Source of the DNA: Caenorhabditis elegans
Lineage: Eukaryota; Nematoda; Chromadorea; Rhabditida; Rhabditidae
Assembly: GCF_000002985.6 (NCBI RefSeq)
Contig: NC_003279.8
Location: 14,632,001 to 14,696,000, forward strand
DNA length: 64,000 nucleotides
Reading direction: 5' to 3'
The translations under genes and the position numbers were made by a program. This document shows positions 1-12,064 of this stretch, one piece after another. The stretch's first letter is position 1. Each line of letters opens with the position of its first letter. Below the pieces are notes generated by a model. The model was not told the DNA's origin. It was given only the letters and a program-made list of their open reading frames with translations, and made no database searches.

Positions 1-216
1 TACTGTAACTATTCATGAATGAATTTTTAAAGAAAACTGAACAATCAAAACTGAATTTTAAAAAATATGACAAGCTCAGTTTTTACAGTGCCATGTTACA
101 TAGCTTTGTTCTCCGGAATTTGATTAGTGTCTAATTTTACAATAAGAAGTACCACATTTCATCTTTCCAATTTTCATACATTCCCATATTTTTCCATTTC
201 TCTTTACCCACTATTA

Positions 217-462
217 GGGCTGTACAACCGGACGTCCGGTCGTCCGAAGTTCGAACCGGACGCACATGCGTCCGGTTGGGGGTAGCTATCCACGACGGCC
301 GACAATTTCCGAATTTCGCCACTCACTATAAAATTGCTGATTAAGTATAGTGAGTGGCGAAACTCGGAAGTTGTCGGCCGTCGTGGATAGCTACCCCCAA
401 CCGGACGCATGTGCGTCCGGTGGTGTCAAAATCGGACGACCGGACGCCGATTTGTACAGCCC
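217..462. repeat. foldback MITE, about 246 bp
   Basis: The sequence begins GGGCTGTACAA and ends with its complement TTGTACAGCCC. The arms fold over nearly the whole length, sharing blocks such as CCGGACGCACATGCGTCCGG and GACGGCCGACAA. TA dinucleotides flank both ends, which fits a TA target duplication. There is no coding capacity. Confidence 0.75.
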
Positions 463-2130
463 TACCCACTATCCATAGAAACGCATTTACTTCCCTTAAA
501 CTTTTTTTTGTTATTGTTCTTTTTTTTTATCTCAGATTCCCAAAAGTCGGTCAATGATCAGAGTCTCAGTTTTTGAAATCCTGACATTAGAATCCAATAC
601 TACTTGTGTGTATATGCTCTTCTTCTTATCCCCGAAAAGAAGCAATTGTGGCATCCAGCCGACGACAAAACATTCGAAACAGTTGGCGTTCGAGAGTTTA
701 TTGTCAAGAGGGCAACTTGTTTGATAATATCAGTGGATTATGTGGAAGAGGTATAATAGTAGTGGTTTATTTTGAATTTAGGGTTATATTTAATGATTTT
801 GTAGGAGAATACTTGTTAAAACTATTTATCATAGACAGTATTTCTAAATAAGTCGTGATAATTTAATGTCAACTAAGATTCGTGATCATGTATATATGCA
901 TGTATGTATGTATTACGATTATATAATGGTGATGAAAAATAGATCCATGAATAGTACCAGCTACTTGCTACACTATTTCCTATCGATTAGTCTTGCATGT
1001 AATATGACTAGGGGGACCTCGTTATATAATATCTGTTCGTATTGGATGTGTCGGAAAAGAAAAGACACTTCTTTTCTAAATTTCATTCTATCCGAATTAA
1101 TGTTCAAAATGACATATTTACTATAATTATGCATTGACGGATTAGTCAATTTTCAGATAAGTTCGCAAAATTAAGTACTTCAACCCAATTTTATATCAAA
1201 CGTGATTACCATAACTTCTAGTCTACATAAGGCTAGAGGAAATATTGTTACTTTTTGCACGCTATCGTAAATTGAACGTTAATGAAAATAAGTAGTGTCA
1301 GCCGAAATTTCCTGAAGACTGTGGTTTTCTGTCTGAATTTAGCATTTTTCGTATTTACTGCATTATTTCATTAAGCTTTACTACTCAGCTACGCTTTTTA
1401 AAAAAAAACTTAAAATTTTCCGGATATTTACCATAGCAAATAATCATTTCCCATTAGAGGCTATATAGCAATAACAGTTCTAATACAGTATAATATAGTA
1501 TATATTCAATTTTTGTCAGGTTTAGTAATTTTTTCAATACAAATTTTTGAACATGCAATTGTTATCTAACGGTATCAAAATTTACTATAATAGTGTACAC
1601 ATTCCATTTTTCGATTTTCCGTTACTGAATATATTTACGGTAATACTTAAACAAAATCCTTATAATCAATTTTTATTTTAAGTCGGTGTTCCATTTCAGT
1701 ATATATTCAGGTTAATAATTTAATATTTAAATAAGTCAATTTTTGCTCTATTAGACTAAAATGCCCCAAAAAGACCGAATTTCGTAATGAGAAGTTTTCA
1801 AGACGTCTCATTACAAAATCCGGTAGTTGGGGACAGTTTGCCTCCAATTTCATTACTGTAAAACAATATAACACAATATTGTTTTTGAACGGATATGGGG
1901 ATTTTTGATGTTTTTAGCAATATCGAAAACAGTGTACATTTTTCTTTTTCCGGTTTTCTGTTAATGTATATTCATTCATATGCATGTGTATATATTTACG
2001 GTAGTACCTTAATAAAATTTCCAAATTTCAATATACTCGTCAAATGAGAACACCCATGTGTTCTCTCGTACATATCTTTTTCGAAAAAATGCTCATGTTT
2101 TTGTGCTTCTTCTTCTTCCTATTCCACTAG

Positions 2131-2159
2131 TGCACACACACACACACACACACACACAC
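2131..2159. repeat. CA dinucleotide microsatellite
   Basis: An uninterrupted run of CA units begins after ACTAGTG. Confidence 0.95.
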
Positions 2160-2254
2160 CTCATTCTCGCTAACCGACGCTTCTTCACCAATTGTTGTAA
2201 TGCTCTGAAGAGCCCGTCTCCCCGGGTTTATTAGAGAATCAGAGATTGCTGGTC

Positions 2255-2269
2255 GGGGGGGGGGGGGGG
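2255..2269. repeat. 15-base G homopolymer
   Basis: An uninterrupted G run on the + strand, 3' of exoc-8. Long G tracts in C. elegans are known deletion hot spots when the DOG-1/FANCJ helicase is absent. Confidence 0.9.
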
Positions 2270-2625
2270 CTCCACACAAAAATCTTCTGCGGAGGAGGAG
2301 AGTTGTGGAAAGTATATTATTTTTTGTCTCTTTTTTTCGATGTCAGCTGTTTTTTTGTGGCATTTTTCACGCGTGTTTCATTTTTTTTTGATACTGTAAA
2401 TGATGATGTGGCTTATGTGGAAGCCATGACACATCATCGCTGTGTTTTGTTTTTTCAAACAAAAATGTTCATGTTTTCGGTTTTTTGGAGAATAGAACAA
2501 AAGCGAAGCGGGGAAATTAAAAATAAATATAAAAAATGGAGAAAAAAATTTTCAGACAAGAATAGAATCTATATCACAGAAAGCGGGTGCAATTATTTTT
2601 TAAAATTCGAATTTTAAAAAGTACA

Positions 2626-5600
2626 TCAAACATGAGCAACTTCTTCATCATCCTTCTTCTCTTCATCAGATGGGTCTGCGTACGGAGCCAGGCTGGGGAA
2701 TTGATCAATCAGGCGAATGAGCTCGCCTTCCTCGCCGTATAGGATTTTATCGCACACTGGGAGTACCTGGAATATATGGATATATTGAATAAGGGTCTGA
2801 AAATAATTGTGCACTACAAACTACAAAACGTTACACTTATTTCGTTCAAGTTATTCTAAAAATTGCATGTAGATCGTTCCAGTAAAGCCCAGACTACAAA
2901 CTACACGAAAAAAGAGCTTAGACTAATTTTCTACGTGGAAGAGGAAAAATCAGTTTTGAAAATGTTGAAAATAATTGTTTTAAAATTCAAAATTTTCAAA
3001 ATTGATGTTTAAACTGAAATTTTTGGTGTTAATACTACAAACTACAAAAAGCATGGGCACGAACTGTAAATACTTTAGGAATTTGCACAACAACTCAAGC
3101 TTATGAAAAATTTTCATATAATTTTTCCTTTTTTTTTTTTTTTAATTTTTTTCAAAATTTCCAATTCTCAAATATACATCGAAAAACCTACCATGGTTAG
3201 AATAAAAGTAGTGGAATACGCAAAAACGGCGCCGTCTCGGATGTTATCAGCCAAATGTTGTAGATACATCTTCCATAGTTCATCTGCATACACTTCACAC
3301 AACACTTGGATTGGGGATCTGAAAAATTCGAAGAAATGGCAAATTTTCAATAATATGTCTTTGATAATAATGTTCGTGGTATTAAAATGTTAAATATTAA
3401 TGCGGAAAATCACTTCTTTTCTTCCAAACACACTTAACATCAATTTCGCTACTCACACTATACTATTTTACTTAATACTAATATTTAGGAAAAAAAATTG
3501 TATCTAGAACAATTAAAGTGCATAATTTAATATATACTGTGTTAGTTAATACGTATAGTGAATTAACTGTTTAGTTAAGTTTTTATTCAACATAGTTAAA
3601 TTTTACTTATCTATATATATACTGATACGTATTTATATGATACTTATCACTATAATTTAAGAAAATACTGATAGTTAACAATTAAAGCGTATAGGTATTT
3701 TAATATATGCTGTGTGTGAATATATACAATACTATTTTTGGATTTGTTGGAAACTTTTTTCAAAGAAATAAGAAAGTTGAATTAGTTTTTCAAATTCTAC
3801 TATGTTATTTAATACTAAAAAGGATTAAAGGATTAAAGGACGATCCGTTCTTCAAGTGCTATGCACTGCGGATCTGGGATTCAGGTACACTGCCTGGTGG
3901 TGATGATCCCACTGGGCTATAATTTAAGCCACGTCCTAGCCGGGGACTGTGGCCGATAATCCAGTCGTGGATTGCTCCACTTCCCAATAGAGGCTGGGTG
4001 AACCTAGGGGGGTGAGGCCGGAATTGAACTCGTGACCTCCAGACTGCTAGCGGCCACCACTACCGACTGAGCTATCCGCCCCCTAAAAATATTATGTTGA
4101 ACATATAAAGTGTATCAAATTTAAATCTATTTTTAAAGTAATAATTTTTAGCTTTGAATTAACTAGCTTTTTTTGTATGATTATATTATATGCAAGACTA
4201 TATTATAACTTTGTTGTTAGTCATACACTGAACTTGCTAGTTTTATTAATCAAATTTTGTTTCTAAATCCTATCAAAAGACTAACAATCTAAGCGGCGCC
4301 AAATCCTTCGAAAGAGTATGTGCAACTTTCGCAAAATGCACAACATTCTGCGAAACATTCAACGAGCTTCTCGATTCATCATTTGCAGAAATCGCCCATT
4401 CCACATTAATCCCAACATCGGAAAGCTCCTCAACGAGTCGATTCAGTGCAGATTCCGATTCCAGCACGTAGGGCCTCCATTTTTCCTCCGAAATCCGCAT
4501 TTTCACAGCATCACAGATATTTTCAAAGTTTCCTTGTAGAGATTTCTCGAGGGGAATACTTAAAAGCCGATTGACTTCGAAATTCAAATGAACACCAATT
4601 GCAGTGAGATCTTCCATTGTATGCATTACATTCTTCCACGTATATGCAATTACAGCAATTGCAGGTGCAACTTCAATAACATGTCTTCTGATCAAATTCA
4701 ATAGAGTACTTAATTCATAAGAACACCATTGAAGTACTTGACAATAGTATTGAGGCATTGATCGGAATTCATTTGCAATATCAGATACTGCATTTCCATA
4801 TAATGTACATAGTTGCTTTACATATGATATTGGTTCTTCTGATACTGTTACATCACGCATTGCACTTCGTTGCATTGCACTTCTCCGTCTTAAATAGACA
4901 TCTGTTGCGTAGGTTCCACGGCCTAATTGGGTTAGAAGAGTTCGGGCTTTTTTCATGGCTCTCGGGCCTCCGTGTACTGCGCCGGGCCGGCTTACATCGT
5001 CGCTGAGCAGTTGGACAATCTGGAATGATTTTTTGATATGAGTCATTTGAAACTAAGTTTTTGGTATTTCAATTTTTGTTGATAAACTTTTGTGAAAGTC
5101 GAAAAAAATTTCTGCTTGTAAGAATTTCGTTCTTGATTTTTTGAGAAATTTTTCTATTTTTTTTTAAATTTAAATTTTTACTGATTTTCTCTTAAAAATG
5201 AACAAATTTTTTGGAAAATCTAGAAATCTCTTCGATTTATTTTTTGTTGATAATTTTTGAAAAATCTTTTTAAATGGGATTTTGCAAAATTTTTGAAATT
5301 TTGCCAAATTTTCGAAATTTTCTATGCAAAAATTACCGTATTCTCTCTCATTTGCAACTGAATATCAATTACAGCATCTTTCGTCGGGCACTGTTTCCAT
5401 TCGTGAATAAGCTCAACAGCTTGATCAAGGTCTCGATGAGCAATGCAATCGTCCAGTTCTGCCGGAAGTTCGGATAACCAGGAAATGTCATTGTCGTCTG
5501 GAAAACCACAAACTAATTAATTCTGACTAGTAAAATGTACGGTTATAAAGGAAAAACATATGTTGACTAACAACAGTTTATTAGTACTGACTAACATGGT

Positions 5601-8600
5601 ATATATTAAAATATACACTTTAATTGTTAACGATCAGTATTTTCTTAAATATCAGTACTAATGGGGTTATTCAAGTAGTGTCGGAATATTAGAAAGTGTA
5701 GAAAAACTACATCACAACTGAATTAAAATACATGTTTTTATGTATTTTAATACAGTTGTGACGTAATTTTTCTACCCTTTCTACTTATGATATACATACG
5801 TATCAGTATATATAAGTTTCATATATACCGTATATTCTCTATTAGTGCGGCATGCCGCACTAATTTCCGGCCCTTCCACGACTTGCGCACTATTAGAGAC
5901 TGCCGTACTAATTTTCGATAACTGATTTTCAGTTTGAAGTTACTACTTTTGAGAGTAGTAACCTCAAAATTCCCTCATAAAACCTCATATTTTATGTGAA
6001 AATTAATGAAAATTGTGTATTTTGCCCCCAAAGACACTGAAATGCAATGTTTACGTGAAAATTTATGAGCAATTATTGAAGAATGAACAAGGAGGATACC
6101 ATTGTAGAATCCGAATATTTGAGATGGCTTTTGCAACCAAAAAGAAGGGGTACTGCCGCACTATTAGAGACTGCCGGACTAATAGAGAATATACGGTATA
6201 TATAAGTTTCATATATGTATATATATAAGTTTCAGTATATAAGTAAAATTTGAATTTGTTGAATAAAAACTTAACTAAACAGTTAATTCACTATACGTAT
6301 TAACTAACACAGTATATATTAAAATATACACTTTAATTGTTCTAGATACAAATGCTTTCTTAACTATCAGTATTAAGTAAAATAGTGTAGTGTGAGTAAC
6401 GAAATTAATGTTAAATGTGTTTGGAAGAGTTAAGGGGATTTTCTGACTAAACTATATTAATGCCACTAACTTTTTTTTTTGAATTTTGTGTTTTTTCTTT
6501 GAAGTTTTCATATTAAATTTTAAAAAAATCTAGTTTGCTCTTGAAAATTCTGTTCTAGGACTCGAAAAATCAGTTTTTCAGCTCTTCCACCCTAAAACCC
6601 ACTTCTCTCTTCATTTTCATCCCCGACATCCTCCTCTTCCTCTAGAAAAGATGGTTTTTCCTCAATAGCCGACGATGCAGCGGCCTTCCGTTCTTTCACA
6701 GTTTGCCGTTTTCCTCGAATAGTTGCCTGTCTCACGAGACTTCCCTTATGTAGAATCTCTCGTTTCGCCTGTTCCAACTCGTCAAACCAAAGGGTTCGAA
6801 TTCTTGCACTCTCACACAAATAACAACGGGATTCGGGGAATATCAAGAGTTTCAGCACTTTTCCAGCGTTGGCGGCGCCTGATTCACGATCTTTAACGTT
6901 GACTGGGGCAACTGAGTTTAGTGAGAGGGTTGATTCCATTCTGAAATCACTCAATTTGGTGAAGAAGGTTTTAACTACAAACTACAAAAACAGAATAACC
7001 TCAACCAATTTGAAATCTTTGTTTTAAAAACTTTAGTATTTTGGTCAGAATTGCATTATTTTTATTACTTCGAGTGTAATTTTTTGGAAAAAATTGAATT
7101 TTTGATTTTTTCGTTCATTTTTTAGCAAAAAAAAAATTAAAGAATATATTTTTTCCATCAAAAACACCCTAAAACTTGTAGTTTTTAGCCTTAACCAATC
7201 TAAAAATTGTCGATTTGGCTAGGCTAAGGCTTAAAATTTTGATCAAAATTGCATTTTTTTTAAATTTTTATTACTTTGAGTGTAACTTCATGAAAAAAAA
7301 TTGAATTTTGGAAATTTATGATTTTTTCGTTCATTTTTCACGACAAAAAAATTAAAAACTTTTTTTTCCCCCAAAAACGCCATGAAATTTGTAGTTTGTA
7401 GCCTTGGCCAATCTGTAAATCTTCGATTTTGATAAACTAAGCCTTAAAATTTTGTGTATTTTGTAGTTTAGGCCTTGCCAAATTGTAAAAAATTAATTCA
7501 CAACGGTATTTTGGAAAAATTAAATTTTTGGTCAAAATTGCACTTTTTTTACTTTTTTAAAAATTATTTTCAGTGTAGTTTTATAGAAAATTTTGAATTT
7601 TGAAAACTCCAGCGAATAATGTATTTTCCGCTTTTTTTCGGGAAAAAAACCTCAAAAAACCCTAAAACTTGTAGTTTTTAGCTGATTCTGATAGGCTAAG
7701 GCTTTAAGTTTTGTATTTTGTACAAATTTTTTAGTTTAGACTATGTCAAATTGTAAAAAATTTCAGTTCACAGCGGTATTTTGAAAATCTTGGCCAAAAT
7801 TGCACTTTTTAAATTCGAAATATATTTTTTGGAAAAAAAATTAAATTTAAAGGTGGTGTAGTCGAATTTTTTTAATTTTTTATTGCCTTATTAGACTCAA
7901 AATTGTCTGAAAACACCGAATTTCATAATGAAATTTCTTGAAAACTTTTCCAAAAAAAAATTATGACGGCTCAAAAAATGACCCAAAATTAGTTAAAATT
8001 TGAAATTTGGCCAATTTATCATTGTCGCAGCGGCTGGAAACAATTTTTTTTTTTTGAAATTGTCGTCTAATTTCGGTTATAGATGTTAATTATCTTGCTT
8101 TTTCAGCTTTATTAAGGTATTTAAAAGTCGATAGATGAAGAGAATTGGTTTTAAAAATTTGACAAATCTCTTCGTCCATCGACTTTTAAATACCTTAATA
8201 AAGCTGAAAACGCAAGATAATCGACATGTATTCCCAAAATTAGACGACAATTTCAAAAAAAAAATGTAAATTGTTCCCAGCCACTGCGAGAATGATAAGT
8301 TGGCCAAATTTCAAATTTTCACTAATTTTGAGCCGATTTTTCGAAAGGCCATAACTCTTTTCTAAAAAGTTTTTAAGAAGTTTCATTATGAAATTCGGTG
8401 TTTTCAGACAATTTTGAGTCTAATAAAGAAATAACAAAAATTCGACTACACCACTTTTAAATTTAATTTTTTTTCCAAAAAATATATTTCGAATTAAAGA
8501 GAAAATGTGCAATTTTGACCAAGTTTTTCAAAATACCGCTGTGAATTTAATTTGACAAGACCTAAACTAAAAAATTTGTCCAAAATACAAAACTTAAAGC

Positions 8601-10561
8601 CTTAGCCTATCAGAATCAGCTAAAAACTACAAGTTTTAGGGTTTTTTGAGGTTTTTTTCCCGAAAAAAAGCGGAAAATACATTATTCGCTGGAATTTTCA
8701 AAATTCAAAATTTTCTATAAAACTACACTGAAAATAATTTTTAAAAAAGTAAAAAAAGTGCAATTTTGAACAAAAATTTAATTTTTCCAAAATACCGTTG
8801 TGAATTAATTTTTTACAATTTGGCAAGGCCTAAACTACAAAATACACAAAATTTTAAGCCTTAGTTTATCAAAATCGAAGATTTATAGATTGGCCAAGGC
8901 TACAAACTACAAATTCCATGGCGTTTTTGGGGAAAAAAAAGTTTTTAATTTTTTTTCGTGAAAAATGAACGAAAAAATCATAAATTTCCAAAATTCAATT
9001 TTTTTCATGAAGTTACACTCAAAGTAATAAAAAATTTTTAAAAAAATGCAATTTTGACCAAAATTTAAGCCTTTTTTAAGCCGTCCGAATTTTTCGTCCT
9101 GGACCGTGCAAAAACTTGTAGTTTAGAGAGTGTTAAATAAAAACGAACACATATTTTCCAGCAGCATTAATATTTCCAATAATCAATCGATGAGACAATA
9201 ATATCAGCATACACTTCTGCACTGGCTTCTTTGTTTCCACGTCGAATTGCTCCATTTCCCCGTACAAAATTACTTTTTCCGAAGTTGACATATTATTTAA
9301 AATCCCGCCGATTCCCTCCATTTTCTGCATTAAAATTTGAATTGGATTAGTGGTCGAGGTGGTTGTAGAATGACTTGATACTGTATGAATTGATGATTTA
9401 TCATCTCCAGTCATCATTATTAAATTCTCGATTACTTGTTTTTGCTCGATTAGGGAATGTGTTAATTGGTAGATTTCTCGCTCCAAATCTGGAATTTTTC
9501 AAATTTAAAAAATCATTTTTCCGGTCGAAAATTGCTGAAAATTCTTACGAGAAATCTCTTTCGAAGCATCAATAAATTGCTGATAATTTCGAAAAACGTT
9601 ATTTTTCAGTGTCTCCTGTGAAGCATGGTTCAGAGCGCCCATTTCTGAACGAAGATGTCGAAGTTTTCGTGTCTCATCACCGATTTTCACCCCTTTCAGG
9701 CGGTCCCGGATGTCTGGAAATTAAAAAATTAGCATCAAAATGCTATTAAATCCTTTTAAATTAATTGGTTGAGGCTCAGAGACTACAAACTACAATTATT
9801 CTAGCCTCAACCAAATTTCGTTAAAGCAATAAATAATTGGGTGAGGCTAGAATAAAGTTTGTAGTTTTTATGCCTATTTTTCACATTTTTGAATGACTCG
9901 AATTGAAAAAAAAATAAAAAATATGGAAAAACGGAAAAACTAGCATTGAAAATACATTTAAATAAATTGGTTGAGGCTCAGAGACTACAAACTACAAAAA
10001 AGTTTAGCCTCAACCAATAGTTGGGTGAGGCTAGAATAAAGTTTGTAGTTTTTATGTCTATTTTCTACATTTTTATTACTTAAATTAAAAAAAAAAACTT
10101 TTTGAAAAATGAAAAAAAAAAGGATTAAAACGACATTTGAATAAATTGGTTGAGGCTAAGACTACAAACTACAAAAAAGTTTAGCCTCAACCAAATTTCG
10201 ATTAAGAAATCAATAGTTGGGTGATGCTAAAATAAATTGTAGTTTGTAGTATTTATGTCTATTTTTCACATTTTCGAATTTTTTACTTAAATTTTTTGAA
10301 AAAACCTTGCACTGTATTTAAATAACCAGGTTCAAGCTAATTAGTAAGACTACAAACTACATATTTTTCAGCCTCACCAAACTTCAAATTTGCAATAGTG
10401 GTTGAGGCCTCAGACTACAAACTACAAGTGAATTAATTATTTCGTTGTAGTTAACCAATTTTGTCAGTTTTTTCTCATTTTTTCGGCAAATTTTTCAAAT
10501 TCTTACAATCCGATGGAGAAAAGGCGTCCGTCTGGAATAATCCATCCTCATTTGAAAGCAT
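2626..10561 (-). CDS. exoc-8: exocyst complex subunit EXOC8/Exo84
   Basis: Exo84 is one of eight exocyst subunits that tether secretory vesicles to the plasma membrane; in animals its PH domain region binds Ral. Eight exons (minus strand): 10507-10561, 9549-9713, 9149-9488, 6603-6940, 5337-5497, 4286-5019, 3192-3318, 2626-2766. They join in frame to 686 aa, close to the roughly 725 aa of vertebrate EXOC8. An N-terminal helical segment (about 20-130) is followed by a PH domain split over exons 3 and 4 (about 160-270), an acidic linker with a run of Glu near 290-300, and the C-terminal cullin-repeat region of exons 5-8. The start is the first ATG behind a TTTTCAG acceptor at 10569-10575. The introns carry the 1.85-kb palindrome, a SINE-like element and several MITEs. 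It is divergent from the YEATS gene. The symbol comes from family recognition and memory of the locus. Confidence 0.93.
3418..3715. repeat. AT-rich dispersed element, copy 1
   Basis: This lies in the 3'-terminal half of exoc-8 (intron 3319-4285). It is the reverse complement of sequence in 5575-6430; shared blocks include CTTCCAAACACACTTAACAT and TTAACTGTTTAGTTAAG. The two copies sit in different introns in opposite orientation. Confidence 0.7.
3827..4083 (-). mobile_element. tRNA-derived SINE-like element 1
   Basis: Read on the minus strand, the head (4083 down to about 4012) has a tRNA-like box A (ATAGCTCAGTCGGTAG) and a box B-like GAGTTCAATTCC at pol III promoter spacing. About 180 bp of non-tRNA body follows, ending in a short tandem tail of CCTTTAAT units. 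CTAAAAA occurs on both flanks and may be the target duplication. The acceptor stem does not pair well, so this is not a working tRNA. It lies in an exoc-8 intron in sense with the gene. Confidence 0.75.
5575..6430. repeat. AT-rich dispersed element, copy 2, interrupted by a MITE
   Basis: This is the inverted copy of 3418-3715, in the exoc-8 intron 5498-6602. Its TATATAAGTTTCATATAT stretch is interrupted by the foldback at 5826-6198, and the same flanking sequence resumes after it. Confidence 0.65.
5826..6198. repeat. foldback MITE with TACCGTATATTCTCTATTAG ends
   Basis: The left end reads TACCGTATATTCTCTATTAG and the right end is CTAATAGAGAATATACGGTA, its complement. Sub-terminal GCCGCACTA blocks also pair. 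Related elements are at 11233-11286 and 33929-34155. It is nested in the AT-rich element 5575-6430. Confidence 0.8.
7228..9071. repeat. 1.85-kb palindrome in an exoc-8 intron
   Basis: The two arms (about 7228-8140 and 8165-9071) are near-perfect inverted copies around a spacer of roughly 25 bp. GTATTTAAAAGTCGATAGAT near 8117 pairs with ATCGACTTTTAAATAC near 8177, and GATTCTGATAGGCTAAGGC near 7683 pairs with GCCTTAGCCTATCAGAATC near 8602. A shorter direct repeat of the outer part lies at about 7010-7200. There is no coding capacity. It fills most of the intron 6941-9148. Confidence 0.85.
9730..10450. repeat. four TACAAACTACAA hairpin repeats in exoc-8 intron 1
   Basis: Units near 9765-9865, 9965-10050, 10145-10240 and 10325-10430 each pair GGTTGAGGCT with a downstream AGCCTCAACC and contain ACTACAAACTACAA. 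Some have the complementary TTGTAGTTTGTAGT nearby. The second and third units share more than 100 bp and look like tandem copies. Confidence 0.8.
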
Positions 10562-11232
10562 TTTCGAGCTGAAAACAACGGAATTCAGAAAAATTCAAAG
10601 ATTTTCAATATAAAAGGTGATCATCAAAAGGATTAGTATACGGGGCATCGATCTCTGCGTTTATTATCCACTACACATGACGATAGAGCGCGTTTGTATA
10701 GCACTTTGCAAGTGCATTTGTGAAAGGAATTCGAATTTAGGTCACATGTTGATATATTAGAGTTGAAAATCAATTTGTTACATATCTAGAAACATAGAAA
10801 TGCATATAGTTGAGGTAAGAATTTTGAATTTGATTATTTGGGTATTATAAATTGAATTTAAATTAAAATTTGCCTTTAAAGTATTCAATTCTAATTTAAA
10901 AATTATTAATTCTAACCAATTAGAATTTTTTTTGTTTGAAGATTTAAATTTGCAATTTAAATAGTGAGTAAGTTTTAATTATCGCACTATTTTTCTATTT
11001 TTCTATCTTAAATTAGTATGTATATAACATTTTCAAATTACTCTCTTTATAGAAGTTCTATAATAAAACATTACTTTTTGTAAAAACGTGATCAATTTTT
11101 TTGAAAAAATTCAATGATGCAATATTAATTTAAACTGCACACTATTTTCAATTTTCGAACTTTTCAAATTACAAGCCAAGCGTACAGGTCACATTGGTTG
11201 ATATATTAGAGTTGAAAATCAATTTTTTCATA

Positions 11233-11286
11233 AACCGTATTTCCTCTATTAGTATTGCATGCAAGACTAATAGAGAACATACGGTA
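11233..11286. repeat. 54-bp minimal foldback, CTCTATTAG family
   Basis: AACCGTATTTCCTCTATTAG pairs with CTAATAGAGAACATACGGTA across a GCATGC centre. It looks like a deleted member of the family at 5826-6198 and 33929-34155. Confidence 0.7.
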
Positions 11287-11365
11287 ATAGTCTTGCGCCC
11301 CTATTCTTGCCAGACCAGCAGTATTTTGTATATTATACTCCTATAGAAGTTATATAATAAGTTAT

Positions 11366-11920
11366 ACAGTGCGTCCAACTTCTATAGCACCCCCCTCCAA
11401 TTTGGCGGTTTGGAGCTTCTCAAAATGTTTTTTGGAAAAGTGTTAGTGCAGTTCGATAGCAAATGTTGAAAAACCTATGCTCCCCAATTTTCATTATGAT
11501 ATCTCAAAAATCACAGGAATTAGGTCAAAATATCGGAAAAATGGCCGTCCAACTTCTATAGCACCCCCTCTGATTTTTGGCAATTTTCGGTAAAATCGGG
11601 GTTTTCTTCTTAATTAATAAATTTATTTTGTGAATAACTTTACACCAAAATTCACAAAATAAATTCATTAATTAAGAAGAAAACCCCCGATTTTACCGAA
11701 AATTGCCAAAAATCAGAGGGGGTGCTATAGAAGTTGGACGGCCATTTTTCCGATATTTTGACCTAATTCCTGTGATTTTTGAGATATCATAATAAAAATT
11801 GGGGAGCATAGGTTTTTCAACATTTGCTATCGAACTGCACTAACACTTTTCCAAAAAACATTTTGAGAAGCTCCAAACCGCCAAATTGGAGGGGGGTGCT
11901 ATAGAAGTTGGACGCACTGT
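11366..11920. repeat. 555-bp foldback MITE with TA target site
   Basis: The ends are ACAGTGCGTCCAACTTCTAT and its exact complement, with TA on both outer sides. The arms pair along the whole length and meet near 11640 at AATAAATTTATTTTGTGAAT. A diverged half-element of the same family starts near 63713. Confidence 0.88.
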
Positions 11921-12064
11921 ATATAGTTATATAATAGAACATTACTTTTTGTAAAAACGTGATCACCTAAACTGCACACTATTTTCAATTTTCGAACTTT
12001 TCAAATTACCAACCAAGCGAACTCTAGCAGAATCTCTGTTCAAAACCATCCAAATCATCCCAAA

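Larger units (their letters stand above)
1..2625. other. repeat-rich non-genic region
   Basis: I find no supported gene here. Short open frames exist but show no splice structure or recognisable protein. The stretch holds a foldback element (217-462), a CA dinucleotide run (about 2131-2159), a 15-base G run (2255-2269) and AT-rich sequence. The last part lies just downstream of the 3' end of exoc-8. Confidence 0.6.
10562..12064. promoter_or_regulatory. divergent intergenic region, exoc-8 / YEATS gene
   Basis: This 1.5-kb interval must hold the promoters of both divergent genes. It contains a 54-bp foldback (11233-11286), a 555-bp foldback (11366-11920) and two direct duplications. A block around 11060-11180 is repeated at about 11930-12025 next to the YEATS start. 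A block with GATATATTAGAGTTGAAAAT at about 10750 recurs at about 11200. Confidence 0.6.

Noticed and set aside
606..851. Possible exon near 606-760
   Set aside because: Base composition is slightly higher in GC, but I find no convincing acceptor/donor pair and no recognisable protein.
2246..2617. 123-codon frame after the G run
   Set aside because: It contains a homopolymer and low-complexity Phe/Lys sequence, with no splice sites or similarity. It lies in the exoc-8 3' flank.
4273..5046. Separate 257-aa gene on the minus strand
   Set aside because: It is the large sixth exon of exoc-8. The apparent start lies in the upstream intron, and the acceptor at 5020-5022 joins in frame to exon 5.
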